Origin: a bacterium
Lineage (GTDB): Bacteria > Planctomycetota > UBA1135 > UBA2386
DNA: 64,000 bases
Assembly (NCBI GenBank): GCA_030432695.1
Contig: JAUILN010000003.1
Span: 558,001-622,000, forward strand
Direction: 5' to 3'
This document shows positions 1-12,324 of the stretch, one piece after another (the stretch's first letter is position 1; each line of letters opens with the position of its first letter). Both the position numbers and the translations under genes were made by a program. The notes beneath the pieces were generated by a model, which did not search any database, was not told where the DNA came from, and saw nothing but the letters and a program-made list of their open reading frames with translations.

Positions 1-124
1 GCACCCGTCCCCCCTCGACGCGCAGTTCGCGGATCGCTCCCGCCGTGATGAGATCGCGGCCACGGTCGGGGTCCTGGACGGTGGCGAGGGCTTCGCGGAT
101 GGCTGATTCGGAGACTTCGGACAT
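1..124 (-). CDS. Mrp/MIP18-family protein, N-terminal fragment
   Basis: Partial gene whose start codon (ATG, read from 124 downward) is in the window and whose remainder lies beyond position 1. The 41 visible residues include ALATVQDPDRGRDLITAGAI followed by an RVEGGRV stretch. This matches the DUF59/MIP18 fold at the N-terminus of Mrp/ApbC P-loop iron-sulfur carriers, and also stand-alone SufT/PaaD-type proteins. With only the first domain visible, Mrp-type ATPase and single-domain MIP18 protein cannot be separated. It is transcribed divergently from the secreted protein gene at 352, so the 227-bp spacer should carry both promoters. Confidence 0.6.
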   Translation of the reverse strand, partial: MSEVSESAIREALATVQDPDRGRDLITAGAIRELRVEGGRV

Positions 125-351
125 GGATCAGGGAAGACGGGTCGGCGCCCGGGCGTCGGCGGGGCATCGCGCGCCCCGGCCGGTCGGCGCCGTCGAGGCA
201 CCGCCGAGCGGGTAGCATGCTGGGCCGGACACGACTCCGCGGCAATGCCTCGGAGTCCGATCCCGCACCGAGCACCTGGTTCCGGGGTTCGCCCCGGCGG
301 CCTCCCTGCGGCCTCCGAGGGCCGATTCCACTCCCCCGTCCGTCGATCCTG

Positions 352-1245
352 ATGTCCCTCCGCCCCCTCCACATTCTCCTCACGACGGCCTGTCTCGTCG
401 CTCCTCTTGTCGCTCAGGACGATGGCGAGAAGCACAGTCCGACCCTCCAGGAGCTCCAGAAGGATCGTGTGCTCGAGGAGGGGGGTGATCTCGAGAAGGT
501 CGAGGCGGAGAACACAGGGCCGCGGGGTGGATTGCGAAACCACATGACGATGGTGGTCGCGATGAAGCCCCGCCGGATGGCGCCGGGCTCGCAGGGGACG
601 ATGCAGCTGATCCTGGCGATGCGGAACGAAACCGTCCTGCTTCCCGGGAGCCATCTGAACCTGATACTCCCCGATCGACTCGGTCCGTTGGTTCCGGGCG
701 CCTGGAGGCTGCAGGAGCCGGGGCTGGGCAAGCTGGAGACGGCCTTTCGGGGGCAGCCGGTCTACGACAACACGGCGGTCATCGACGTCGATGTAGGGGT
801 CATGGCCGACGCCACGTACGGCCAGCACCGCTTCTCGTTCCGGGTCGAGGCGGAGGTCACGGACGGTCCGACCGGGAGTGCCCGGGGCGTGTTCATGGAC
901 GTCGTGAACGGTCAGATCGAAGTGGGCGACCCGTTGCCGACTCCTGTGGTGATGGCGGGGCCGGAGTCCGGCGATGCGCCGGATGGGGGTGAGGCTGCGG
1001 ATCCTTTGCCGTCCGACGCTGCGAGCGGCGTTGCCGCCCAGGACGGCGGACCCAGGGCCGTTGCTCCTGCCGGCGGAAGGGTGGCCGACCCGGTGCGGTC
1101 GGCCGAGGAGGCGCAGCCGGGGTCGAGTACGAGCGGGTCCGGGATCCCGGCAGGGGCGGAGGAGGGGATGCCCTTGTTCCTGGTGATCGGGGGCGGGGTG
1201 TTGCTCCTGCTGATCGGTCTGCTCGTGGTGTTCCGGGGGCGATAG
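352..1245 (+). CDS. Secreted membrane-anchored protein of unknown function
   Basis: Encodes 297 residues starting at the ATG at 352. That start gives a clean signal peptide (MSLRPLHILLTTACLVAPLVAQ); the reading frame is open further upstream but without a plausible leader. The middle (about residues 50-190) contains a predicted beta-rich region with GSHLNLILPDRLGPL and no recognised motif. It is followed by a long Gly/Ala/Pro/Asp-rich linker and a single C-terminal transmembrane segment (about residues 270-293) ending in FRGR. The topology suggests an exported domain tethered to the membrane by its C-terminus. No family was recognised. The sigma factor gene follows after about 175 bp. Confidence 0.7.
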   Translation: MSLRPLHILLTTACLVAPLVAQDDGEKHSPTLQELQKDRVLEEGGDLEKVEAENTGPRGGLRNHMTMVVAMKPRRMAPGSQGTMQLILAMRNETVLLPGSHLNLILPDRLGPLVPGAWRLQEPGLGKLETAFRGQPVYDNTAVIDVDVGVMADATYGQHRFSFRVEAEVTDGPTGSARGVFMDVVNGQIEVGDPLPTPVVMAGPESGDAPDGGEAADPLPSDAASGVAAQDGGPRAVAPAGGRVADPVRSAEEAQPGSSTSGSGIPAGAEEGMPLFLVIGGGVLLLLIGLLVVFRGR

Positions 1246-1419
1246 GCTGCCGCTGTCGGGTTGATATTTTCGAATCCGAGAGCTTTTGAGTCGGTCAGTA
1301 GTCGGTTGCGCCGATAGGGCATCGATGAGATGCTCATTTCTGGGGACTACCCCAGACGACCTGCAACCGGGTTCGAGCAGACGGCGTATAGGCCGCCCGG
1401 CCCGGACCGGAGCCGACTC

Positions 1420-2598
1420 ATGGTGAACAGCAGCAAGCGACGCGAAGCCCCGCGACTGTCGAGGGACGGCACGGTGGATCTCGACCAGCTCGACCTGCTC
1501 CTGGATGTGCCGGTGGCGCAGTGGGAGCGACAGCTGAAGAAGCTGGTGAAGGAGTTCCGCGGCAAGCGGCTGCGCCTCCAACTCCCGCAGAGCCGGATGA
1601 GCGAGGTCGATCTCTCGGGGTCCTCGGTGACCTGGGTCGGCCTGTTCGAGGCCCAGGTGCGGCAGCTACCGCGCATGGATCGGGCCGAGGAGTTTCGGAT
1701 GGCGCGCCGCTACGAGTTCCAGAAGGCCGTCGTGCTCGACGCCCTGATCCGGGCGGGCCACCGTCCGGCGGTCGCGTCAGAGCTGGTCTTGCGTCCGTGC
1801 CACACCTTGCCAGAAGCGACCCGGCGTGCCGCACCCGGCGCGCGGCAGCGGTTGGAGCAGGTCGTTGCCGAACTCGAGCACCTGCGCAATCTGTACGTCG
1901 AGGGGTCTCTCTACCTCGTCCACGGTCCGGTCCGGCGCTACACCGGCCTCGGCGTCGATGACGTCGACCTGATCCAGGAGTCGGCCGCGTCGCTGTTCCA
2001 GGCGATCGAGGGCTTCGACTGGCGGCGCGAGGTCCGGTTCAAGACCTACGCGGTCTACTGGGTACAGCAGGCCATCCTGAAGACTCTCTACAACGCGTCG
2101 CGGACCGTGCGCGTGCCGATCTGGGTTCAGAAGGCCTATCGCAAGATCCGCAAGCTGCAGGATCAGGGAGTCCACGAGACCGGGGTCCTTCCCGACCCAC
2201 TCCTCATCGGTAGGGAACTCGACATGCCGGCCGAGCGCGTCGAAGAGATCCTGGCGGTGCGCCGCTACGCGGTGAGCCTCGACGCACCGATCTCGAGCGG
2301 CGAAGAGGGGTTTTCGCTGTCGCAGTCTCTGCCCGATGACTCGGCGCAACCGCTCCACGAGACGGTGGTGGAGGGTGATCTCCACGGCGAACTCGCCGCG
2401 GTCCTGGAGGAGCTGCCCGATCGGGAGCGGTTGATCCTGCACCGCAGATTCGGACTAGACGGCGGTGAGCCCGAGACCCTGGCGGAGATCGCTCAAGATC
2501 TGGGGGTCACTGCGGAGCGCGTTCGCCAGCTGCAGAAGGCGGCGTTGGAACGCCTCCAGCGGCCGCGCCCGATGGAACGACTCAAGATGTTCGCGTGA
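1420..2598 (+). CDS. Sigma-70 family RNA polymerase sigma factor (primary-like)
   Basis: Encodes 392 residues from the ATG at 1420 (the frame is open from 1330, but that extension looks non-coding). Domain order is a region 1.2-like helix (VGLFEAQVRQLPRMDRAEEF), then region 2 with the promoter-melting segment LIQESAASLFQAIEGFDWRR followed by VRFKTYAVYWVQQAI. Region 3 comes next, then a region 4 helix-turn-helix with LPDRERLILHRRFGLDG and TAERVRQLQKAALERL. Regions 2 and 4 are canonical for group 1/2/3 sigma factors, not ECF. The acidic region 1.1 of a housekeeping RpoD is absent and region 2.1 diverges, so an alternative group 2 or 3 sigma is more likely than the housekeeping factor. Confidence 0.9.
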   Translation: MVNSSKRREAPRLSRDGTVDLDQLDLLLDVPVAQWERQLKKLVKEFRGKRLRLQLPQSRMSEVDLSGSSVTWVGLFEAQVRQLPRMDRAEEFRMARRYEFQKAVVLDALIRAGHRPAVASELVLRPCHTLPEATRRAAPGARQRLEQVVAELEHLRNLYVEGSLYLVHGPVRRYTGLGVDDVDLIQESAASLFQAIEGFDWRREVRFKTYAVYWVQQAILKTLYNASRTVRVPIWVQKAYRKIRKLQDQGVHETGVLPDPLLIGRELDMPAERVEEILAVRRYAVSLDAPISSGEEGFSLSQSLPDDSAQPLHETVVEGDLHGELAAVLEELPDRERLILHRRFGLDGGEPETLAEIAQDLGVTAERVRQLQKAALERLQRPRPMERLKMFA

Positions 2599-2616
2599 CC
2601 TCGGCCGACGGTTCGA

Positions 2617-3486
2617 TCAATCGTCGGGATGGTCGAGCGGGCCGTCCTTGGTCATCCAGATGCGGCGGTAGACGTCCGGGCGCCGGTCCTTCGCGACCGG
2701 CATGATGCGTCGCATCGCCCGCACACGACGAAGTTCGACCTGCGCTGCGATGATGCCGCTCTCTCCGGCGCCCTCGGCGACCACCGCGCCCATGGGGTCG
2801 ACGATCCGACTGTCGCCGGGAAACGGCAGGCTCTCGCCTGGCTTGCGGAGCGATTCGTCGACTCCCGTGCGGTTGCAGCCCACGACATAGAGCTGATTCT
2901 CGATCGCGCGTGCCTTCACCAACGAGCGCCAATGGTCGGCTCGTGCCTCTGGCCATTGCGAGGGCACTGCAAGGACGTCGCAGCCCTCGTGAAAGAAGTG
3001 GCGGATCAGTTCGGGGAAGCGGATGTCGTAGCAGATGACCACGCCGATCCGGCCCAGGCGAGTGTCGAGCACCAGCGGCTCGCCGCCGGCCGCGTGATGG
3101 CGATGCTCGTTGTTCGGCGAGAACAGATGGATCTTCCGGTAGCTCCCGAGCTGCACGCCCCGGTCGAAGACATCCGCGGTGTTGTAGATCCGCCCGTTGC
3201 TCTGCTTCGGGCCGCCGCCGATCACCAGCAGATCGAACGCCTTGGAGCGTTTGCGGATCTCGTCGAGCGCTCGATCCGAAGCGCGCAGAACCTCCGCGTC
3301 GTATTCGGTGAGAAACGACGTCGTCCACATCTCCGGAAGGACCGCGAGCGCGCAGTTCTCCGACGCGGCCCGTTCGAGTAGCGAGACCGCCGCAGTGAGG
3401 TTGGCCTCGACGTCACCGCGCTGCACGTCGAACTGCAAGCAGGCGGTGCGGAACGGTTCGACCGGGTTGAGGTCGCGGGTCGTCAT
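2617..3486 (-). CDS. Carbon-nitrogen hydrolase (nitrilase superfamily)
   Basis: A 289-residue cytoplasmic amidase-type protein. The Glu-Lys-Cys triad is visible as E52 (VLPEMW), K118 (SYRKIHLF) and C152 (VVICYDIRFPE). Residues near CYDIRFPE and the length match the branch of the family containing omega-amidases (Nit2/YafV), which deamidate alpha-ketoglutaramate or alpha-ketosuccinamate. The exact substrate cannot be read from sequence. It ends 18 bp before the sigma factor stop (convergent), and upstream on the same strand are the HU-like and MinD-like genes. The ATG at 3486 is supported because conserved FRTACLQFDV begins only 11 residues in. Confidence 0.88.
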   Translation of the reverse strand: MTTRDLNPVEPFRTACLQFDVQRGDVEANLTAAVSLLERAASENCALAVLPEMWTTSFLTEYDAEVLRASDRALDEIRKRSKAFDLLVIGGGPKQSNGRIYNTADVFDRGVQLGSYRKIHLFSPNNEHRHHAAGGEPLVLDTRLGRIGVVICYDIRFPELIRHFFHEGCDVLAVPSQWPEARADHWRSLVKARAIENQLYVVGCNRTGVDESLRKPGESLPFPGDSRIVDPMGAVVAEGAGESGIIAAQVELRRVRAMRRIMPVAKDRRPDVYRRIWMTKDGPLDHPDD

Positions 3487-3612
3487 CTGGGATGCCGCGG
3501 GGGGCGGGCCGCCACAATAGCAGCGTATCCGGACCGCTGCGCCCCGTCGCCCGGCGCGGAGTCGAGCGGAACTCGATCCCGGGAGGTCCGAGAGCGAGGT
3601 TTCCGAGCCCGC

Positions 3613-4056
3613 TCAACCCTTGAACAGGATGTCCTGGCTGTCGGTCTTGCGCCGTTTCTTCACCGGCTTGGCACCGGTTCTGGTGTCCACCACGAGCTGA
3701 TCGCTGGGCTTGAACAGGATCGTCTCCTTGTCGGCGACGTCGATGCTCTTGCCGGTCAGTGGGTGCTTGTAGGCGCGACCCTTGCGAATCTTGCGCTCGA
3801 AGGTGCCGAAGCCTTTGATCGCGACGCGACCCTGCTCGAGCAGCAAATCACGGATCGAATCGAGCACGGCGTCGAGGATCCGCGCGGCCGCGCGGCGTGG
3901 CACCTGCAATTCCTCGGCGACCTGCCGAGCCAGGATGCCCTTGTTGGCCTGGCGACCGAAGTGCTCGCCGCCTTGCTCGTCGAGGTCGTCTCGGGAGCTC
4001 GTCTCCATCGTGTTCTGGCCCTGTTGGATGCCGTTGGGTTCGTCGAAGATCGTCAT
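3613..4056 (-). CDS. HU/IHF-family DNA-binding protein with N- and C-terminal extensions
   Basis: Encodes 147 residues; a typical HU is about 90. The HU fold occupies about residues 38-125, from the helical NKGILARQVAEELQ through the beta-arm signature GFGTFERKIRKGRAYKHPLTGK to ILFKPSDQL. The consensus arm (GRNPxTG) is GRAYKHPLTGK here, so the intercalating proline is retained. An acidic, Gln/Asn-rich N-terminal tail (about 37 residues) and a basic tail with KKRRK extend the fold. An internal ATG at 4008 could shorten the N-terminus. Likely a nucleoid protein that bends DNA. It lies about 105 bp downstream of the MinD-like gene on the same strand. Confidence 0.85.
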   Translation of the reverse strand: MTIFDEPNGIQQGQNTMETSSRDDLDEQGGEHFGRQANKGILARQVAEELQVPRRAAARILDAVLDSIRDLLLEQGRVAIKGFGTFERKIRKGRAYKHPLTGKSIDVADKETILFKPSDQLVVDTRTGAKPVKKRRKTDSQDILFKG

Positions 4057-4161
4057 CGTCCCCGCTACCTTGGTTCGTGTCGCCGATTTTCCCTGCGTAT
4101 GGGGACATCCTTCTTGTTCGCCGATGCGGCGATTAGAAGACGGATGTCTTTCCCCGGCCGT

Positions 4162-5166
4162 TCAGCTGAACTTCGCGGCCGCCGCGGGCACGAACCTCTC
4201 CAGCGAGTTCGCCAGCTTGTTGAGGTAGCGCGTCGCGACGCTCTCGGGGAACGCCTCGCGGAATGGTGCGCGCTGTAGCACGGCCCCTTCCACACTGGCA
4301 TCTTCCGGCAGGAGGCCGAGCCAGTTGAGTCGATAGCCGAGGAATCTCGACGTGCAACCGTCGAGCTTGGTGAACACCTGCTCGGCTTCCTCGGGTGAGC
4401 GGACCCGATTCACGATCAGGTGCATCGGGTTGTCGAAGCCGGCTTGCACGAGGACCTTCACGATCCCGTAGGCGTCCGCGATCGCGGCGAAGTTGCTGGT
4501 CGTGACGACCAGGGCGTGGTCGGCGATCGATACGAAGTCGGTCACCGCGTTGGAGATTCCCGCTCCGGTGTCGAGCAGGATGAGATCGCAGTGGGGGCGG
4601 AGGTTCTCGACGGCCTCGAGGATCCGGATCCGGCCCCGGTCGTCCAGGTCGGCCATCTCCTTCAGACCGCTGCCGCCGGAGATGAGCTTGATGCCGCGGG
4701 GACCGTTGACCACCACCTCGGGCAGCTGCGCGGTGCCCTCCAGGTAGTCGCAGAGAGTCTTCTGCGCCGCGACACCCGACAGGATGTGGGCGTTCGCGAG
4801 ACCGAGGTCGACGTCGACGATGATCGTACGCAGCCCGCGGGCCGACATCTCGCAGGCGAGGTTGACCGTGAGCGACGTCTTGCCGACGCCGCCCTTGCCG
4901 GAGGTGACCGTGAAGATCGGTGCACCCTCCTTCCGCTCGACCTTCCGCGGCGGCTTGCGGGCCGGGCTCTGCGGTGACGCGTCTGCCGGCGCCGGCCCGT
5001 TCTGGGCCAGGGCCGACAGCGCGTCGATCGTCTGTTCCGACAGCTGGTCGGGCTGGTTCGGATCGAACCCCGGTAGCTGGCCGGCGTTCCGGGTCAGGAG
5101 TTCCCGGACCTGGTCCGGGTTCATGCCGAGGCGGCTCGCCGCCTCCTGAAGCGTGGATCGCTGCAT
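4162..5166 (-). CDS. MinD/ParA-type P-loop ATPase (FlhG-like)
   Basis: Encodes 334 residues. Residues 1-80 contain a MerR/HTH-like segment (STLQEAASRLGMNPDQVREL) and a Pro/Ala linker. The ATPase domain then has a deviant Walker A, VTSGKGGVGKTSLTVNLA, followed by IIVDVDLGLANAHILSG and the switch region LILLDTGAGIS. The layout, including the helical tail AFPESVATRYLNKLANSLERF, fits FlhG/FleN and related MinD-like regulators rather than plasmid ParA. No flagellar, chemotaxis or min genes are nearby, so the cargo is unknown. Located between tRNA-Ala and the HU gene; the start at 5166 is the ATG directly before the HTH-like segment. Confidence 0.87.
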   Translation of the reverse strand: MQRSTLQEAASRLGMNPDQVRELLTRNAGQLPGFDPNQPDQLSEQTIDALSALAQNGPAPADASPQSPARKPPRKVERKEGAPIFTVTSGKGGVGKTSLTVNLACEMSARGLRTIIVDVDLGLANAHILSGVAAQKTLCDYLEGTAQLPEVVVNGPRGIKLISGGSGLKEMADLDDRGRIRILEAVENLRPHCDLILLDTGAGISNAVTDFVSIADHALVVTTSNFAAIADAYGIVKVLVQAGFDNPMHLIVNRVRSPEEAEQVFTKLDGCTSRFLGYRLNWLGLLPEDASVEGAVLQRAPFREAFPESVATRYLNKLANSLERFVPAAAAKFS

Positions 5167-5376
5167 TTCCGTCGTGCTCTGCGCTGATGCCGAGGTCCCC
5201 GCACGGTCATCGGCATCCGAAGGGCTGGGGCTTTTGCCCTGACGTCACCGATCCCTCGGGGACGGCCATCCGGGCTGGTCCGGGATCTCCCGGAGAGCCG
5301 GTCTCGCCGGTCTTTTCCGCTCCGCTCCGCTCTTCCATTCAGGTCGGCGGCTGCTAGACTTCCCGGCCCGATTCAC

Positions 5377-5449
5377 GGGGACGTAGCTCAGTTGGTAGAG
5401 CGCAGCGTTCGCAATGCTGAGGTCAGGGGTTCGACTCCCCTCGTCTCCA
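5377..5449 (+). tRNA. tRNA-Ala (anticodon CGC)
   Basis: A 73-nt cloverleaf. Acceptor GGGGACG pairs with CGTCTCC including the G3:U70 wobble that marks alanine tRNAs. D stem GCTC/GAGC, anticodon stem CAGCG/TGCTG, loop TTCGCAA with anticodon CGC at 5410-5412, T stem AGGGG/CCCCT with loop TTCGACT, discriminator A at 5449. The following bases are ACCA, so the 3' CCA is not encoded in register. Confidence 0.96.
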
Positions 5450-5782
5450 ACCATCCGTGGTAGGCATCCCCTGCAGTCGCCACCCGACTCAGATGCCCAC
5501 CCTCCGCAGCGCCGGTCGGCCACTTGGTCGGGCGGCGTTTTGCGTCGAGGGGCCCCGAAGAACGCGGCAGAGGCTCAGGAGGTCGCCGGCCTGGACTGCC
5601 GGGTTTTCGCGATCCGCCGCCGGGCCGGGTCCGGCCGCGATCTCAAGACCTTGGCTGAGAAAGGCTTGTGAGCGCGCGTCGCATGGATCGATGGCGGCCC
5701 TGAGCACTTTGATGACCGCTGGCCCCAAAAAGCCGGCCCCCTTGCATCCATAGATCGCAATCTCTGGATACACTCGCCGGCC
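5450..5782. other. Intergenic region between tRNA-Ala and the ArsR-methyltransferase gene
   Basis: This 333-bp stretch has no supportable gene. Its distal end holds the operator-like dyad at 5746-5769. No cobalamin, SAM or SAH riboswitch signature was recognised, although a B12 enzyme lies downstream. The rest shows nothing distinctive. Confidence 0.6.
5746..5769. promoter_or_regulatory. Putative ArsR-type operator upstream of the ArsR-methyltransferase/metH operon
   Basis: An imperfect dyad, ATCCATAGAT-CGCA-ATCTCTGGAT (9 of 10 pairs), ends 13 bp before the GTG start of the ArsR-methyltransferase gene. This AT-rich patch stands out in GC-rich DNA. Symmetric 10+10 half-sites with a 4-bp centre fit ArsR/SmtB dimer operators. 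A TTGCAT box at 5743 and TACACT at 5769 could be promoter elements overlapped by the site, which would make it autorepressed. The position and symmetry are observed; operator function is inferred. Confidence 0.5.
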
Positions 5783-6756
5783 GTGACCGTCGACCAGGTG
5801 CAGCGCGTGATGAAGACGCTCGGGGACCCGACCCGTCTGCGGATCCTCGCGCTGCTCGAGCGCGAGGAACTGGCGGTCCAGGACCTCGTGCGGATCCTGG
5901 GCACGGCGCAGTCGACCGTCTCGCGCCACCTCGCGGTGCTCCGCGACCACGGCCTCCTGCGCGAACGGCGCGAAGGCACCTGGTGCTACTCGCGCTTCGT
6001 TCCCCCTCGCGACGGACCCTGGCGCAGCGCCTGGGAACTGAGCCGCGATGCGCTGCGCGACGACCCACAGGTGGCCAGCGACCTCGACGCTCTCGAAGGC
6101 GTCCTGCGCGAGCGTGCCCTGGGCCGCCGCGAGTTCTTCGACGCGCTCGGCGACCAGTGGGACCAACTGCGCCAGGTGTTCCAGGACGACCTGCAGCGCG
6201 CCCGGGCGATCCAGCGCCTCGTGCCCCGCGGACTGCGGGTCGCCGACGTGGGCACCGGGACCGGCATCCTCGCCCTGGAACTCGCCCGCCTCGGCGCCGA
6301 GGTCGTGGCCATCGATCACTCCCGGACGATGCTCGGCAGCGCCGCCGCCAAGGCCCGCGAGGCGAGCGTCACCGGTGTCGAGTTCCGGGAGGGCGACGCC
6401 ACGTCCCTGCCGCTCGCGGCGGGCGAGGTGGACGCGGTGCTCGCGCACATGGTGCTGCACTACGTCGCGTCGCCGACCCTCGCGCTGCGGGAGATGGCGC
6501 GCGTGGTCCGGCCGGGCGGTCGCGTGGTGGTCGTCGACTTCGCCGCGGACGACGCCGACCGACCGGCTCCCGATCGCGAGTGGATGCGCAAAGACCTCGG
6601 CGTGCTCTGGCAGGGTTTCCCGCCGGAGCGCGTTCGTGAATGGATGGCCGAGGCTGGTCTCGCAGATCCGCAGATCGAGCTGCAGGCGTCCCCATCACCC
6701 CATCGAGACCTGCCGGCGACGTTCATCGCGTCGGCCCATCGACCCGAGATTGACAC

Positions 6757-6760
<4 letters not shown>
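5783..6760 (+). CDS. ArsR-family regulator fused to a SAM-dependent methyltransferase
   Basis: Encodes 325 residues with a GTG start at 5783 ([20 protein letters not shown]); an ATG at 5810 is an alternative. Residues about 1-95 are a winged helix with the ArsR hallmark [18 protein letters not shown] and recognition helix [17 protein letters not shown]. Residues about 140-290 are a class I methyltransferase Rossmann domain with motif [18 protein letters not shown] and [19 protein letters not shown]. No Cys cluster for metal binding is evident in the HTH. ArsR-methyltransferase fusions next to methionine-cycle genes include SAH-sensing SahR-type repressors. The stop overlaps the metH start (ATGA), so the two are cotranslated, which supports a methionine/SAM-cycle role. 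Confidence 0.88.
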
Positions 6761-10503
<3,743 letters not shown>

Positions 10504-10838
10504 TCGACTGGTTCCGATCGACTGCTCCCGAGAGTCTGTGCATCCCGCGGCGCATCGGAGGGGCCTCCTTCCCAGGCGTGCGGTCGTCTGGCGATAGCGG
10601 ACTTCGAGAGTCCGCTCCGCATTCCGTTTGTGCACTTGGGGAGGAGCGGCGCATGGCGGTTACCGGCCGAGGACGGCATATGCACCGCGAAGTGCGCGCT
10701 CCGCGCGATCCCTCGTGGTCGACGCAGCGCGCTCGTCTCCGCTTCGCGAGCGGCGTCGTGGTTGCCGTGGAGATGCGGTGCGGCCTCGCCGCGGCGGCGC
10801 CGGCAGCGGACGGCACGGCCGTTGCCTCAGAGGCGGTC
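10504..10838. other. Intergenic region after metH
   Basis: This 335-bp stretch has no supported gene. The reading frame of the downstream secreted protein is open through it, but the signal peptide begins only at 10839. It contains a perfect 8-bp hairpin (10596-10616), and the promoter for the PRC-barrel gene is expected here although none is clear. Confidence 0.5.
10596..10616 (+). terminator. Hairpin downstream of metH
   Basis: AGCGGACT and AGTCCGCT form a perfect 8-bp stem around the loop TCGAG, about 93 bp after the metH stop. No uridine tract follows, so it may be a pause site or 3'-end stabiliser rather than a classical intrinsic terminator. Confidence 0.35.
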
Positions 10839-12296
10839 ATGTCGAATCGACTGAACATCCTCGTCCCATTCCTTCTCGGTGTCTCCACACCGCTCCTCTT
10901 CGCTCGGGTGGAAGCCCAGCAGGATGCCGATGCCGCGCGACGTGACGCGAAGCACGCCGGCGACTCGCATTCCTTCAAGCCGCTGAGCGACGCCCTCGGC
11001 ATGACGGTCCGCAACGGGGAAGGGAGTGAGACGACCCTGCGCGACGTCGTCGTCGATGCCCGGACCGGCGAATGCGTCGCGATCCTCCTCGAGAGTGGCT
11101 TCGTGCTGCCGGCGGACGGCCTGCGCTGGAACGAGCAGAAGGAGTGCTTCGACCTCGCGACCGGCACACAGATGCACGAGGCATCGGGCGAGCGCTCGCG
11201 TTCGACCACGCAGGATCAGTCGTCCCAGGAGGGCCGCTCGCGGCAGATGACCGGGGGGGCTCCTGATCACGAAGACGCCTTCGTAGACGGCGGTCGCCAG
11301 TGCATCCTCGCCAGCGCCCTCAGCGACCTCCCGTTGATGGGGCGTAGCAGCGATGCCGACGAGAAGGGCCGCGTCGAGATCGGCACGATCGGCGACTGCT
11401 ACGTCGATTGCTCCAATCAGCAGATCGTGTTCGTCACCACGTCGGTCGGTGGGGTGTTGGGCATCGGCGCCGATTCGAAGGTGCTCCCGTACGAGATGAT
11501 CGAGGTCGCTCGTGATTCGGAAGGCAAGGTCTGCGCGATGACCGGCCTGTCTGCGCGACGGCTGGAGCAGGCGCCGACGCAGGACGGTGAAGCCGCCGCG
11601 GTCACCAACCCGGAATGGCGGGATAGCCTCTACAGCTACTGGGGCGCGGATCGACCCGACTGGGAGGGACAGCGGCGCTCCGACATGACCGCTCCGGTCC
11701 GGATCGAGAAGCTCCTCGATTCCGAGGTCACCAGCTCCGGTAGTTCCGACGCGGTGGCGGTCGAGTCGTTGCTGATCGATCCCGAGAGCAGCAAGCTGGT
11801 GTTCGTGGCCCTGGAGGGCGGCAGCGTCCGGCCCATCGAGGACTGCAACTGGAAGTCGGAGGATGGTCGCTTCGCGCTCGGTTCGGCGAAGTCGTCGTCC
11901 AGCGAGGCCTCCAAGCAGAAGTCCGATCGATTGATCGATGCCTCGGCGCTGCTTTCGGCCTCGACCCGCGCCAGCGACGGCGAGTTCGGGGCGGTCTCCG
12001 ACATCTACTTCGTTCCGGACCGCAAGGAGCTGGCCTACCTCACCATCCTGGTCGACACGACGCTCGGCCTCGGCGGCGACCTCAAGATCGTGCCGTGGTC
12101 CACGGTGTCGATCGCCAAGGTCGAGGATGGCTACCGTCTCGACGTCGGGATGACCAAGGAGCAGATTCGGAAGGCGCCGAACGTCGATGGCGAACTCGGT
12201 TCGAACATCTACGACCCGTCGTTCCGTCAGCGCATCGATGCGATGGGTGACGGAGGCAGCGCCGGCGGTGATCGGCCGGCGAAGAAGCGGTCGTGA
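10839..12296 (+). CDS. Secreted protein with PRC-barrel-like repeats
   Basis: Encodes 485 residues from the ATG at 10839, which gives a signal peptide (MSNRLNILVPFLLGVSTPLL...). The mature part repeats a PRC-barrel-like pattern at about residues 40-105, 145-230, 255-330 and 365-460. Examples are LRDVVVDARTGECVAILLES, VEIGTIGDCYVDCSNQQIVF and FGAVSDIYFVPDRKELAYLT, each followed by a VLPYEMIEV- or IVPWSTVSI-type strand. PRC barrels are small beta-barrels that bind RNA, photosynthetic complexes or other partners. Exported tandem copies occur in other bacteria without a defined role, and no ligand can be predicted here. Confidence 0.75.
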   Translation: MSNRLNILVPFLLGVSTPLLFARVEAQQDADAARRDAKHAGDSHSFKPLSDALGMTVRNGEGSETTLRDVVVDARTGECVAILLESGFVLPADGLRWNEQKECFDLATGTQMHEASGERSRSTTQDQSSQEGRSRQMTGGAPDHEDAFVDGGRQCILASALSDLPLMGRSSDADEKGRVEIGTIGDCYVDCSNQQIVFVTTSVGGVLGIGADSKVLPYEMIEVARDSEGKVCAMTGLSARRLEQAPTQDGEAAAVTNPEWRDSLYSYWGADRPDWEGQRRSDMTAPVRIEKLLDSEVTSSGSSDAVAVESLLIDPESSKLVFVALEGGSVRPIEDCNWKSEDGRFALGSAKSSSSEASKQKSDRLIDASALLSASTRASDGEFGAVSDIYFVPDRKELAYLTILVDTTLGLGGDLKIVPWSTVSIAKVEDGYRLDVGMTKEQIRKAPNVDGELGSNIYDPSFRQRIDAMGDGGSAGGDRPAKKRS

Positions 12297-12324
12297 TCGC
12301 GCCCGCTCCGGCGGGCACTTTCGA

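Noticed and set aside
5377..5453. An integrated element at the tRNA 3' end
   Set aside because: No integrase, no direct repeat of the tRNA 3' end nearby, and flanking genes look native.
5245..5523. A 92-aa minus-strand reading frame across the tRNA-Ala gene
   Set aside because: It is antisense to the tRNA, and its NAALYQLSYV-type middle is the standard artefact of translating a tRNA complement.
5450..5745. Possible cobalamin, SAM or SAH riboswitch before the ArsR/metH operon
   Set aside because: No consensus boxes (such as GCCACTG or SAH-core pairs) were visible; only the operator-like dyad was supported.
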